64,000 nucleotides of DNA from Hyphomicrobiales bacterium (GCA_900473415.1 UCLR01000038.1:22365-86364), one strand, 5' to 3'. Numbered from the stretch's first letter, positions 7,966 through 16,590 are shown. A program made the numbers and translations. The notes: generated by a model from the letters alone, not told the origin.

Positions 7966-9000
7966 ATGAAGATCAACGGCAAGAATGAGCGGATCAAGCG
8001 TGAATATGCGCGCTATCTCAGGCATGCGCGCGGTCACGGCGAAAGCTCAATCGATGCGGAACTAGCATCGATCGCGCGGTTCGAGGCTTTCAACAAGGCG
8101 CGGGACTTCGCGGCATTCCGCAACCGGCAAGCCTCGGTTTTCAAGGAGCATCTGGCACTATGCCGGAATGAGCGGACGCGGGACCGCATCTCTGAGACGA
8201 CACAACTGCACGTCTTGTCGACCTTGCGAAAGTTTTTTGCATGGCTGGCAGATCAGGATGGCTATCGCAGCCGTATCAAGCGTTCGGATTCGGACTACTT
8301 CAATCTTGGCCGCAAGCAGACCGCGATAGCGCGCACGGTGCGGGACATCGAGGGGCCGACTATCGAGCAGGTGCGGCACGTGGTCGAGACGATGCCTGCC
8401 GCGAGCGAGATTGAAATGCGGGATCGCGCTGTCATAGCCTTCGCTATCCTGACAGGAGCACGCGACAATGCCATCGCTTCCGTGCTGATGAAGCATACCG
8501 ATGTCGCAAAAAGTGTCGTCGTTCAGGACGCGCGGGACGTACGGACCAAAGCTAGCAAAACCATCGAGACATGGTTCTTCCCGGTCGGGGAACCTTTCGC
8601 CGGCATCTTCTCGGACTGGGTCGCTCACCTTAAGGAACGACGGCTTTGGGGGCTCGACGATCCGCTGTTTCCGAAAACCTTAGTAGCCGTAGGCGAGAAC
8701 CGCCGCTTTGCTGCTGCTGGGCTAATGCGCGAGTGCTGGAACAACGCAGCGCCGATCAGGTCAATCTTCAAGCGCGAGTTCGAACGGTGCGGCCTGCCAT
8801 ACTTTAACCCACACAGCTTCCGGAAGACCCTCGTTCGGCTAGGACAGGAGCGGTGTCAGACACCAGAGCAATTCAAGGCATGGTCGCAGAACCTAGGACA
8901 TGAAAATGTTCTGACGACGTTCACGTCGTATGGACAGGTCGCCCGAACTCGCCAGCGCGAAATCATCTTGGGGCTTGCGAAGGAGCCAGTGGCCGCGTGA
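7966..9000 (+). CDS. Tyrosine recombinase/site-specific integrase
   Basis: 344 residues with the two-domain layout of phage-type integrases: an N-terminal SAM-like core-binding domain (to about residue 120) and a C-terminal catalytic domain. The catalytic set is complete: R166 (TGARD), a beta-hairpin lysine near K195/K198, H283 and R286 (NPHSFRKT), H312 (LGHEN) and nucleophile Y322 (SYGQV). It should cut and rejoin DNA at attachment sites, here probably the 3' end of the adjacent tRNA-Arg. The gene looks intact, so the element may still be mobile. Confidence 0.9.
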   Translation: MKINGKNERIKREYARYLRHARGHGESSIDAELASIARFEAFNKARDFAAFRNRQASVFKEHLALCRNERTRDRISETTQLHVLSTLRKFFAWLADQDGYRSRIKRSDSDYFNLGRKQTAIARTVRDIEGPTIEQVRHVVETMPAASEIEMRDRAVIAFAILTGARDNAIASVLMKHTDVAKSVVVQDARDVRTKASKTIETWFFPVGEPFAGIFSDWVAHLKERRLWGLDDPLFPKTLVAVGENRRFAAAGLMRECWNNAAPIRSIFKREFERCGLPYFNPHSFRKTLVRLGQERCQTPEQFKAWSQNLGHENVLTTFTSYGQVARTRQREIILGLAKEPVAA

Positions 9001-9144
9001 GGCAGGCAAATCAGCCCCGACATCAACGGCCTTATCAATTCGCGGAAACCCGCGTGGTGGCTATTCGGTGGCTATTCAGGCACGCACCCCCATCGCTCCG
9101 ACGATTGCGACGTCAAAACTGTCGAGCAATATCAATGGGTTAAA

Positions 9145-9221
9145 TGGCGCGCCCGACACGATTCGAACGTGTGACCTTTGCCTTCGGAGGGCAACGCTCT
9201 ATCCAGCTGAGCTACGGGCGC
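9145..9221 (-). tRNA. tRNA-Arg (anticodon CCG)
   Basis: Read on the minus strand, the sequence folds as a complete cloverleaf: acceptor stem GCGCCCG/CGGGCGC, D stem GCTC/GAGC, anticodon stem TTGCC/GGCAA with loop CTCCGAA (anticodon CCG), and T arm ACACG-TTCGAAT-CGTGT. The 3' CCA is encoded (9145-9147). The 3' end faces the integrase gene, making this the likely attachment site of the element to its left. Confidence 0.95.
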
Positions 9222-9655
9222 TAACCGTGAAGGCTGGATAGCTGATTGGCGCTGCTTCGGCAATGCGGGATTTGTGCGGAAGCGAGGGCTCAACAGGCAA
9301 AGGCTGCACGTTCCAATCGGATCGGGCGCGCCGCGGCTGTGGTGGGTGAACATTTCGATAAGGGAACGTTCTGCACACGGGATAGTGGACTATCGGCGTC
9401 TAGCCTTAAGACCACGCCGCTGCGCAGATGACTAGATCCTTGGGCAACATGGCAACCAAGAAGCCCAAAGCCCAACCGACCACGCCCTTCCCGCCCCACG
9501 CGACCGCCCTCAACCGCGAAGGTGATTGTAGATGTCATGCTGGTGTGCCGATCGCCGCTCTGGGATCTTGACCACCTATCAGGATGCCTGACCCATCAAA
9601 GGGTTCCGAATATCCCGGTCTCCGCCTGCATCCGCCTTTCGCAGGCAATGCTCTC
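9222..9655. other. Intergenic stretch with no convincing gene
   Basis: The 434 bases between the tRNA and the amidohydrolase gene contain only short open frames. One plus-strand frame at 9449-9571 (40 codons, starting MATKKPKAQP) has a natural-looking lysine/proline-rich start, and could be the remnant of a truncated gene, but there is too little to name. No repeat or RNA was recognised. Confidence 0.5.
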
Positions 9656-10945
9656 TCAGTCCAATAGTCCGGCGGGCTTTCTCGCGACTGACATGTTCAG
9701 TTGCGCTGGCGGCCTCTCGAAACTCAGGCGCCCGCGCTTGAAGCCGATGACAGGTTCGGCGATCTCGGCCAGCGCCGCGCCAGGTGTCGCGGCATCCAGG
9801 ATGATAAGATCGGCGGGATTGCCAATAGCGATGCCGTAATCGTCGAGGCGCATCAGCCGTGCCGGCGAGGTGGTCACAAGATCGAGGCACTGCTCGAATT
9901 CGTGGGGACCACATTGCGCGACATTCGCGTAGAGATTGGCCATGCGCAGCAGCGAGCCGTCGCCGAACGGCGTGAAGGGATTGAGGACGTTGTTGGTCGC
10001 GACCGAACAGCGAACCCCCTGCTCCGCGAGCAGATGCGCGGGCGCGAGACCGCGCGGCCTCGCATGGCTCTCCTGTCGCCCCATTAAATAGAGGTCCGTC
10101 GCCGGCAGCACCGTCAGGCCGACGCCGGTATCGGCGAGCCGTTGTCCTATCGTCGCGAGGCGATCAGGGGGCACCATCGAGAGCTTGGTGACATGCCCGA
10201 TGGCCACGCGACCACCCCAGCCTTGGCGCTCGGTCCGCCGGCACACCTCGTCGAGATGCATCCAGCTTGGATCAAGATCGAAATCGAGATGGAAATCGAG
10301 GTCGACGTCGAAGCGCTGCGCGAGCGTGAAGAGCCGCTCGATCTGCGCCGCGGGATCGGTGTCGGTATAGGGGCAGCCGCCAAGGAGGTCAGCCCCATCC
10401 TGCAGGGCCGTGACGAGCAGTTCCTCGGTGCCGGGATCGTTCGTCAGGCCCTCCTGCGGAAAGACGCAGATCGATAGGTCGAGCCCCCAGGCATAGTCCG
10501 CCTTCAGCGCCTTGATGGCCGAAAAGCTGCGCAAGCCCGCGCGCGGATCGACCTCGACATGCGTCCGCATCCGGGTCGTGCCCTTGCCGATCGCCTTCTG
10601 GATGACCCTGGCGCCCCGCTCATAGACATCCGCCTCCGTGAAGTCGCGCTTCATTGCCGCGACAGTCGCGATGGCGTCGGCAAGGCCGCCATGGTTATGG
10701 CCGCAGCGGCCAAGCAGGCAGGCCTTGTCGAGATGGATGTGGCTGTCGACGAAGCCCGGCACGGCCAGCCGGCCGCCGGCATCGATCTCGGGCGCGTCGC
10801 ATCGGATCTGGGGTGCGATGGCGGCGATCTTCCCGCCTTTGACGCCGATATCCTGCGGCTGATCCTGGCCGGAGATCGCAACGCGACGGAAGACGAGATC
10901 GAGAGGCTGGTCGGTCGGCATGATCTGCTGCTTGTTGATCGGCAT
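9656..10945 (-). CDS. Cytosine-deaminase-like amidohydrolase lacking two canonical catalytic residues
   Basis: 429 residues of the amidohydrolase superfamily, closest in layout to CodA-type enzymes. Seen: the metal-binding HIHLDK (H69, H71), THVEVD (H129), a glutamine at Q164 where CodA has its substrate-binding Gln, H219 in HLDFDLD, and H251 in IGHVTK. By recalled alignment to E. coli CodA, the catalytic Glu of its HxxE motif is Phe222 here, and the metal-binding Asp of its GHDDV segment is Asn in ATNNVLNPF (residues 316-324). This suggests a distinct subfamily, possibly acting on a different cyclic amide. It is divergent from the ABC transporter operon and shares an operator-like motif with it. 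The start at 10945 is uncertain; Met9 is an alternative. Confidence 0.78.
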   Translation of the reverse strand: MPINKQQIMPTDQPLDLVFRRVAISGQDQPQDIGVKGGKIAAIAPQIRCDAPEIDAGGRLAVPGFVDSHIHLDKACLLGRCGHNHGGLADAIATVAAMKRDFTEADVYERGARVIQKAIGKGTTRMRTHVEVDPRAGLRSFSAIKALKADYAWGLDLSICVFPQEGLTNDPGTEELLVTALQDGADLLGGCPYTDTDPAAQIERLFTLAQRFDVDLDFHLDFDLDPSWMHLDEVCRRTERQGWGGRVAIGHVTKLSMVPPDRLATIGQRLADTGVGLTVLPATDLYLMGRQESHARPRGLAPAHLLAEQGVRCSVATNNVLNPFTPFGDGSLLRMANLYANVAQCGPHEFEQCLDLVTTSPARLMRLDDYGIAIGNPADLIILDAATPGAALAEIAEPVIGFKRGRLSFERPPAQLNMSVARKPAGLLD

Positions 10946-10962
10946 TCAATTGAGCAAAAACA

Positions 10963-10980
10963 TGCATGCACTTTGCGTGC
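10963..10980. promoter_or_regulatory. Candidate GntR operator upstream of the amidohydrolase gene
   Basis: TGCATGCACTTT (10963-10974) is identical to 12005-12016, in front of the ABC operon. Here it is part of an imperfect dyad, GCATGCA-CTT-TGCGTGC (10964-10980), with six of seven arm bases matching, as expected for a dimeric GntR/FCD repressor. It lies 18 bases upstream of the minus-strand start codon. Confidence 0.5.
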
Positions 10981-11150
10981 CGGAACGGCGGCCGCGTTCC
11001 GAAGACTGCCGCGCAAGAGCGGGCCCGGAGCGACGGTGAGGTCAGAAAACACGCTCGCAGCCCAGGATGGCACGCTCGCCTTTACGCTCTGCGGGGTCCG
11101 ATTCGGAAGAACCGGCGCCGCATCTCGCCCCCGTAGCGATCCGTGATCCG

Positions 11151-11906
11151 TTATTCGGCGGCGTCCAGACGGCGCTTGCGCCCGGCTGACGGAGCGGCGG
11201 GTGCGGTTGCGGCATAGGGCGCCAGGATATCCATGATGTCGCGGCCCCGCGGCTTCGCCTGCTGAACCAGCGCGCGCTCTGCGACGGAGTCGAGATGGTG
11301 ATGCATCAGCGTCGCCACCTTCTCCGTGTCGCCGCTTTCCAGCGCATCGATGAGTAGGTGGTGCTCATTGACTGCGCAGTCCGACGAATGCGGGCGGCCG
11401 AACAGCGACAGGGTGAGGCAGCAGCGATAGGCGATCTCGCTGACATAGCGGATCAGGATCGGGCTTTCGGTCATCTGCGCGAGCAGGATGTGGAATTCTG
11501 TCGCGAGGCGGATCGACACTGCGTCCGGGCCGCCGCGCGCGGCATCTTCTTCGTCGACATGCGCGCGCAAGGTCGCGAGCTGCGCCTTGCTGAGGCGTCC
11601 CGAGAGCTGGCGCACCACGAGCCGTTCGAGTTCGATGCGGATGTCGAAGGTGTCGCGAGCCTCCTGCCAGCTCGGCGTCGCGACGACGGCAATGCGGTTG
11701 CGGCGCAGCTCGACGAGGCCTTCTGCGGCAAGCTGGCCGAGAGCATGACGCGCGATGGTGCGGCTGACGCCGAAGCGCTCTCCGAGAGCGTCTTCCGGCA
11801 GCCTGGCTCCGGGCTCGAGAGCCTGTTCGATGATCGCGCGCCGCAGCGCCCGGCAGATCGTTCCGGCCTTGTCGGATGAAGCATCTGCGGCTTTGTCGCG
11901 CACCAT
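11151..11906 (-). CDS. GntR-family transcriptional regulator with FCD domain
   Basis: 251 residues. The N-terminal winged helix (residues about 15-80) has the GntR signature: RRAIIEQALEPGARLPEDALGERFGVSRT, then a QLAAEGLVELRRNR wing. The C-terminal half is an all-helical FCD ligand-binding domain, with the FHILLAQ helix and the downstream NEHHLLIDAL helix that supply metal/ligand contacts in FadR-subfamily proteins. It likely represses the flanking transport and hydrolase genes until a small acid or cyclic amide binds. It lies between the two amidohydrolase units and is divergent from the ABC operon. Confidence 0.88.
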   Translation of the reverse strand: MVRDKAADASSDKAGTICRALRRAIIEQALEPGARLPEDALGERFGVSRTIARHALGQLAAEGLVELRRNRIAVVATPSWQEARDTFDIRIELERLVVRQLSGRLSKAQLATLRAHVDEEDAARGGPDAVSIRLATEFHILLAQMTESPILIRYVSEIAYRCCLTLSLFGRPHSSDCAVNEHHLLIDALESGDTEKVATLMHHHLDSVAERALVQQAKPRGRDIMDILAPYAATAPAAPSAGRKRRLDAAE

Positions 11907-12004
11907 GTCCGGCTTCCGCGGTTGAAAACGCCTCGTCTTAACGCCGCCCCGTGGTGCTCTGCAACAGGCGAGCCAGATATCGGGATGCAGGATGGCATCA
12001 TGAT

Positions 12005-12024
12005 TGCATGCACTTTATCGCATG
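12005..12024. promoter_or_regulatory. Candidate GntR operator at the start of the ABC operon
   Basis: TGCATGCACTTT at 12005-12016 repeats the motif at 10963-10974. It touches the ATG at 12022 with no visible Shine-Dalgarno sequence between, so a bound regulator would block the start region directly, and the mRNA may be leaderless or start very close to the codon. Confidence 0.5.
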
Positions 12025-12894
12025 AGTCAGGCCCTTCCCAAACTCGCCATCGTTGCCGATGCCCCGGCTGCTGCGACCGGCTCTCATCCGGCGGCGATCG
12101 AGCTGTCGCAGACGACGGTGACCTTCGGGCGCGGAGCAAACGCCGTGCCCGCGCTGTCCGAAACCTCTCTCAAGATCCGGGACGGTGAGTTTCTCGCCCT
12201 GGTCGGCCCGTCCGGCTGCGGCAAGTCGACCATTCTGAAGCTCGCCAGCGGACTGGTGCGGCCGACGACCGGCGCCGTGATCGTCGGCGGCCGCGAGGTC
12301 GCTGCCAAGGCTCTCAGGATCGGCATGGCCTTCCAGAACCCGACCATGCTGCCCTGGCTGACGATCGAGCGGAACGTCATGCTCCCCTTGAAGATCGTGC
12401 AGCCTTTCCGTGCGAGCTATGGCCGCGAGAAGCGTGGCGCCTTCCGCGACAAGGCCCATGCGCTGCTGGCCCAGGTCGGGCTCAGGGACTTCGCCGGAAA
12501 ATATCCCTGGCAACTGTCCGGCGGCATGCTTCAGCGCGCCAATCTCTGCCGGGCCCTGATCCACGAGCCGCGCCTGCTGCTGCTGGACGAGCCCTTCGGC
12601 GCCCTCGACCAATTCACCCGCGAGGAGCTCTGGGCGATCCTGCAGGATCTCTGGCTGGAACATCGGCCGACGGTTCTGCTGGTGACGCATGATCTGCGCG
12701 AGGCCGGCTTCCTCGCCAGCCGCATCTGCGTGATGAGCGCGCGCCCCGGCCGCATCCTCGATGACAGCGAGATCGGCTTCGCCCGCCCGCGCAACATCGC
12801 CATGACCTTCGAGCCCGATTTCGTCGCGCTGAACCAGCGCCTGCGCGACCTGATCGTCAATGCCCGCACGGGCGCCGCCGCTCCGGGAGCCTGA
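12022..12894 (+). CDS. ABC transporter ATP-binding protein (nitrate/taurine/pyrimidine-precursor type)
   Basis: About 290 residues with Walker A GPSGCGKST, the Q-loop FQNPTMLPW, signature LSGGMLQR, Walker B LLLLDEPFGALD and the H-loop VTHDLREA. The MLPW after the Q-loop is typical of the TauB/SsuB/NrtD/ThiZ group. It energises import by the following permease and binding protein. I preferred the ATG at 12022 (MSQALPK) over a TTG at 12004, because the upstream bases look like an operator rather than coding sequence. It is first in a four-gene operon with permease, binding protein and amidohydrolase. Confidence 0.9.
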   Translation: MSQALPKLAIVADAPAAATGSHPAAIELSQTTVTFGRGANAVPALSETSLKIRDGEFLALVGPSGCGKSTILKLASGLVRPTTGAVIVGGREVAAKALRIGMAFQNPTMLPWLTIERNVMLPLKIVQPFRASYGREKRGAFRDKAHALLAQVGLRDFAGKYPWQLSGGMLQRANLCRALIHEPRLLLLDEPFGALDQFTREELWAILQDLWLEHRPTVLLVTHDLREAGFLASRICVMSARPGRILDDSEIGFARPRNIAMTFEPDFVALNQRLRDLIVNARTGAAAPGA

Positions 12895-12895
12895 T

Positions 12896-13666
12896 ATGCC
12901 CGATATCAAGCGCAAGTTCGGGGCGGCCGCGCTAATCGCGCTGTTCTTCCTGTCCTGGGAAATGTTTTGCCTGCTCTCGGGCATGTCGGATCTGATCCTG
13001 CCGCGGCCAAGCCAGGTCTTCGCGACGCTGGTGCAGCGCTTCCCGATCCTGTGGCCGCATATCCTGCAGACGCTCGGCACGACGATGCTCGGCTTCGCGC
13101 TCGGCGTGCTGCTCGGCGTGTCTCTCGGCGCCATGATCGGCGTCTCGCGCACGGCCTATGACACTGTCTACCCGCTCCTGATCGGCTTTTCCTCGATCCC
13201 GAAGGTCGCGGTGGTGCCGATCTTCGTGCTCTGGTTCGGCTCGGGCACGGTGCCGGCCGTCCTGACCTCGCTGGCGATCTGCTTCTTCCCGATCGCGGTC
13301 AACATCGCGACCGGCCTCGCCACCACCGAGCCCGAGATGGAGGACGTGCTGAAGGCGCTCGGCGCCAGCAAGCTCGACATCCTCTGGAATGTCGGCCTGC
13401 CCCGGACCATGCCGTTCTTCTTCGCCTCGTTGAAGGTGGCGATCACCTACGCCTTCGTCGGCACGGTGCTGGCCGAGACCGTCGCCTCCAATCGCGGCAT
13501 CGGCAATGTGATGATGTCCGCCTCCTCCAACTTCAACGTGCCGCTGGTCTTTGCCGGGCTCTTCATCCTCGCCGGCCTCGGCGTCGCGCTCTACGTCGCC
13601 TTCTCGCTGATCGAGATGCGCGTCACCGGCTGGGCCAACCGCAAGAACGATTTCGCCGCCGCCTGA
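12896..13666 (+). CDS. ABC transporter permease (BPD_transp_1, SsuC/TauC-like)
   Basis: 256 residues with about six membrane segments and the coupling-helix EAA motif (EDVLKALGASKLDILWNVGLP, near residue 150) that contacts the ATPase. The length and layout match single-permease importers for taurine, sulfonates, nitrate or pyrimidine precursors, in which the permease works as a homodimer. The start at 12896 follows the ATPase stop by one base, so translation is probably coupled. Confidence 0.9.
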   Translation: MPDIKRKFGAAALIALFFLSWEMFCLLSGMSDLILPRPSQVFATLVQRFPILWPHILQTLGTTMLGFALGVLLGVSLGAMIGVSRTAYDTVYPLLIGFSSIPKVAVVPIFVLWFGSGTVPAVLTSLAICFFPIAVNIATGLATTEPEMEDVLKALGASKLDILWNVGLPRTMPFFFASLKVAITYAFVGTVLAETVASNRGIGNVMMSASSNFNVPLVFAGLFILAGLGVALYVAFSLIEMRVTGWANRKNDFAAA

Positions 13667-13697
13667 TCAATTCTCGTCAACAAGAGGGGACAAGACG

Positions 13698-14723
13698 ATG
13701 CTCAAGACGTTCACCACCACGCTTCTCGCCGGGCTGGCCTTTGCCGGCTCAGCCTTCGCGCAGGAAACGACGATCAAGTTCACGCTCGGCTGGAAGACGC
13801 AGGGCTCGGACGCGGCCTTCTTCGTCGCCCGCGACAAGGGCTACTACAAGGCCGAGGGGCTGAACGTCGTCATCGACCAGGGAGAGGGCTCGGGCGCGAC
13901 GGTGACGCGCATCATGGGCGGCGCCTATGACGCGGGCTTCGGTGACGTCAACGCCATCATCCAGAACGCCGCCGCCAAGCCGGGCGAGAACCCGGTCATG
14001 GTCTACATGATCTGGAACCGCCCGCCCTTCGCCATCTCCAGCAAGAAGACGGCCGGTATCAGCAAGCCGAAGGATCTTGAAGGCAAGACGCTCGGCGGCG
14101 CGCAGGGCACGCCGACGACCCGCCTGCTCGAGGTCTTCGCCCGCAAGAACAATGTCGACATGAGCAAGATCAAGCTCTCGAACATGGCGCCGAACCTGCA
14201 GGAGCCGCTTCTGATCAAGGGCGAGATCGACGGCGCGCTCGTCTTCAACATCACCGGCTATTTCAACCTGCTCCTCAACCGGCAGGATCCGGACAAGGAC
14301 TTCAACTGGCTGACCTTCGGCGAGTACGGCCTCGATCTCTATTCGAACGGCCTGATGGTGTCGCAGAAGCTGCTCAAGGAGAATCCGAAGGCTGTGGCGG
14401 GCCTCGTGCGCGCCACGAACAAGGCGATGCTCGAGATCGCCAAGGACCAGAACCTCGGCATGAAGGGCGTGATGAACTTCGACAACCTCGTCGACGAGAA
14501 GGTCGAGAGGCGGCGCCTGCAGTATTCCTTCAGCGAGCTCATCGTCTCGCCGGAGATGAAGGAGATCGGCGTCGGCGACACCAAGGACGATCGCATGGCG
14601 CGTGCCATCGGCATCATCGTCGAGGGCTACCAGCTTGCCCGCACGCCGAAGCCGGAGGAAATCTTCTCGCGCCAGTTCCTGCCGCCGAAGGGCGAGCGCG
14701 AGCTGGTCTACACCGCGAACTAA
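13698..14723 (+). CDS. Periplasmic substrate-binding protein, NMT1/ThiY-like
   Basis: 341 residues with a clear signal peptide (MLKTFTTTLLAGLAFAGSAFA, cut after AFA). The mature protein starts with the FTLGWKTQGSDAAFFVARDKG region typical of NMT1/THI5-like and SsuA/TauA proteins, with a GGAYDAGFGD segment that lines the ligand pocket in this family. It would capture the solute in the periplasm and deliver it to the permease. The GAGG-type RBS precedes the ATG. The neighbouring amidohydrolases suggest a nitrogen-containing heterocycle or amide, but the ligand is not known. Confidence 0.88.
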   Translation: MLKTFTTTLLAGLAFAGSAFAQETTIKFTLGWKTQGSDAAFFVARDKGYYKAEGLNVVIDQGEGSGATVTRIMGGAYDAGFGDVNAIIQNAAAKPGENPVMVYMIWNRPPFAISSKKTAGISKPKDLEGKTLGGAQGTPTTRLLEVFARKNNVDMSKIKLSNMAPNLQEPLLIKGEIDGALVFNITGYFNLLLNRQDPDKDFNWLTFGEYGLDLYSNGLMVSQKLLKENPKAVAGLVRATNKAMLEIAKDQNLGMKGVMNFDNLVDEKVERRRLQYSFSELIVSPEMKEIGVGDTKDDRMARAIGIIVEGYQLARTPKPEEIFSRQFLPPKGERELVYTAN

Positions 14724-14738
14724 GGGGCGGAGCAAGCC

Positions 14739-16172
14739 ATGAGCGAGACGGCATTCGCGACGAGCCTGTTCACCTGCAAGGACGTCGTCGCGAATGCCGC
14801 TCTGAAATACGAGGACGGCGTCGTCGGCGCCGTCCTGACCGATCGGCCGACGCAATCCGGGCTGCGGCGGCTGATCATCCCCGCTTTGGTCAACGCGCAT
14901 GACCACGCGCGGCCGAGTGCGACCTCTTTCGGTGCGTCGAACATGCCGCTGGAGACGTGGATCCTGCGCTCCGCGCTCGGCACGCCGCCCGATCCGTATC
15001 TCGCCGCGGCGGTCTCGCTGGCGCGGACGGCGCGCGCCGGCTGCGGCGCCATGATGGTCCATTACACGCGCCCGAGCGGCACCATGCCCATCGTGGAAGA
15101 GGCCCGCCAGATCGCACACGCCGCGAGCGATGTCGGCATCCGCATCGCCTTCGCACTGGCGGTGCGCGACCAAAACCCGCTCGTCTACGGTGACAGCGCT
15201 GCACTTCTCGATTCCTTGCCCGCCGAAGCCCGCCAGCCTGTCGAGGAGCTGTTCGTCAGGCCTCCATCCCCGCCAGCTGCCTATCTCGAGCTAGTCGACG
15301 AGATCCATGCCGCCATCGCCGGCCCGCTGGTCGATGTCCAATACGGCCCGGCTGGCGTGCAATGGTGCTCGCCCTCGCTGCTCGAAGCCATCGCCGAGCG
15401 TTCCGCAGCGACCGGGCGCCGGGTTCACATGCATCTGCTGGAGACGATCTACCAGCGCGACTGGGCCGACAGGACCTTCCCTGGCGGGATGGTGCGCTAC
15501 CTCAAGGATATCGGACTTCTGTCGGAGCGCCTGACGCTGGCTCATTGCGTCCATGCCCGGCCGGACGAGCTCGACATGATCGCGCAGGCCGGTGCGACCA
15601 TCGTCACCAATTTCAGCTCGAACCTGCACCTGCATTCGGGCCTCGGACCGATCGCGGACGCACACCGGCGCGGCTGCGCCATCGCGGTCGGCGTCGACGG
15701 CGCCGCGCTCGACGAGGACGACGACGCCATCCGCGAGATGCGCCTCGTCCAACTCGCGCATGACGGGCTGGGCTTCAAACGCAACTGGAGCCGTGCGGAG
15801 TTCCTGGAGCTGGCGGTGCGCAATGGCCGCCGGGCTGTCGGTGCGCCAGGGCCAGGCGCGCTTGCCCCCGGCGCGCCGGCTGATTTCACGGTGATCGACC
15901 TCGACCGGCTCGACCGCGATGCCATCATGTCGGTCGACCCGCTCGACCTGTTCTTCGCGCGCGGCAATGCAAGTTGCGTCTGCGACGTCGTGGTGGCCGG
16001 CCGCCGCATCGTGCGCGACGGACAACCGACCGGGATCGATCTCGACGCCCTCCAGGCGGAGCTGCGCTCGCTCTTCCGGAAAAATCTGCCGGCCTTTGCC
16101 GCTATGCGAGCAGCTTGGCCGGCATTGGAAGACTCGACTGCGCGCTGGTTCGAGCATGCCGGGTGCGGCTAG
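14739..16172 (+). CDS. TRZ/ATZ-type amidohydrolase
   Basis: 477 residues. Metal-binding and catalytic motifs of the chlorohydrolase/deaminase group are all visible: NAHDHARPS (HxH, near residue 53), HMHLLET with the catalytic Glu near residue 233, LAHCVHARPDE, and VGVDGAALDEDDD with the conserved Asp near residue 325. The last 60 residues rebuild the beta-sandwich (ADFTVIDLD). It would hydrolyse a C-N bond of the imported compound in the cytoplasm. It starts 15 bases after the binding-protein gene, so it is the last gene of the operon. Confidence 0.85.
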   Translation: MSETAFATSLFTCKDVVANAALKYEDGVVGAVLTDRPTQSGLRRLIIPALVNAHDHARPSATSFGASNMPLETWILRSALGTPPDPYLAAAVSLARTARAGCGAMMVHYTRPSGTMPIVEEARQIAHAASDVGIRIAFALAVRDQNPLVYGDSAALLDSLPAEARQPVEELFVRPPSPPAAYLELVDEIHAAIAGPLVDVQYGPAGVQWCSPSLLEAIAERSAATGRRVHMHLLETIYQRDWADRTFPGGMVRYLKDIGLLSERLTLAHCVHARPDELDMIAQAGATIVTNFSSNLHLHSGLGPIADAHRRGCAIAVGVDGAALDEDDDAIREMRLVQLAHDGLGFKRNWSRAEFLELAVRNGRRAVGAPGPGALAPGAPADFTVIDLDRLDRDAIMSVDPLDLFFARGNASCVCDVVVAGRRIVRDGQPTGIDLDALQAELRSLFRKNLPAFAAMRAAWPALEDSTARWFEHAGCG

Positions 16173-16445
16173 GCGGTGGCTCGTAGGCTGCGGATGCCAC
16201 GCCGATGACAGATAGTCCGGCGGGCCGGTCCACCAACCGTCGAACCAAGAACTTCCGGGTGCAGCTTTCGATGCCGCCGTGCGTTGTTGTGGCGTTGTTG
16301 TGCCATTTCCTCGCGCCGACAAAAAGCTGCGTGAGTCGCCGTCAACGAACCGGATTACGCCAGCCGCACCGAAAAGTCGTCGCGGGGGCTCGCAGAGAAG
16401 TGCCGCCGCTTCGGGGCTCGTGACTACAATCCGCTGAACTAGTTG

Positions 16446-16552
16446 TAGCCGACGGTCTCCCAGGTGCCCCCAGTTAAGTCGTTGCCGATCTCGATCTCGC
16501 CGATATGCTTCGGATTCTTGGTCAGGCCGGTCGCAGCGACAAAGCCGGCTCA
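16446..16552 (-). pseudogene. C-terminal remnant of an unidentified protein
   Basis: On the minus strand about 35 codons read naturally up to a stop at 16446-16448 (ending GTWETVGYN, preceded by KNPKHIGEIEIGND). Two stop codons sit just upstream, so only the tail of a once longer gene survives. I do not recognise the family. Confidence 0.45.
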
Positions 16553-16590
16553 TCAATCCTATGCTATGGCTGGTGAGCGAACAGCTCCCC

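Larger units (their letters stand above)
5570..9147. mobile_element. Putative small integrative element at tRNA-Arg
   Basis: Four genes (orphan protein, AlpA-like protein, HTH/zinc protein, tyrosine integrase) lie between the polysaccharide locus and the 3' end of a tRNA-Arg gene. The integrase is the gene nearest the tRNA, the usual layout of elements that use a tRNA 3' end as attachment site. Codon use looks less GC-biased than in flanking genes. The left edge is set only by the end of the upstream gene; I looked for a copy of the tRNA 3' sequence in 5570-5793 and did not find one, so the boundary is uncertain and the element may be a remnant or use a very short core. Confidence 0.55.

Noticed and set aside
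9449..9571. 40-codon frame beginning MATKKPKAQP
   Set aside because: The start looks natural, but the frame is short, lacks a clear ribosome-binding site and changes character after 25 codons; kept only as a possible remnant.
13749..15173. Minus-strand frame of 474 codons opposite the binding-protein gene
   Set aside because: The plus strand encodes a complete periplasmic binding protein with signal peptide; the antisense product has shadow-type composition.
16205..16423. Short frame suspected to be an insertion-sequence remnant
   Set aside because: No transposase motif, terminal inverted repeat or target duplication could be recognised.
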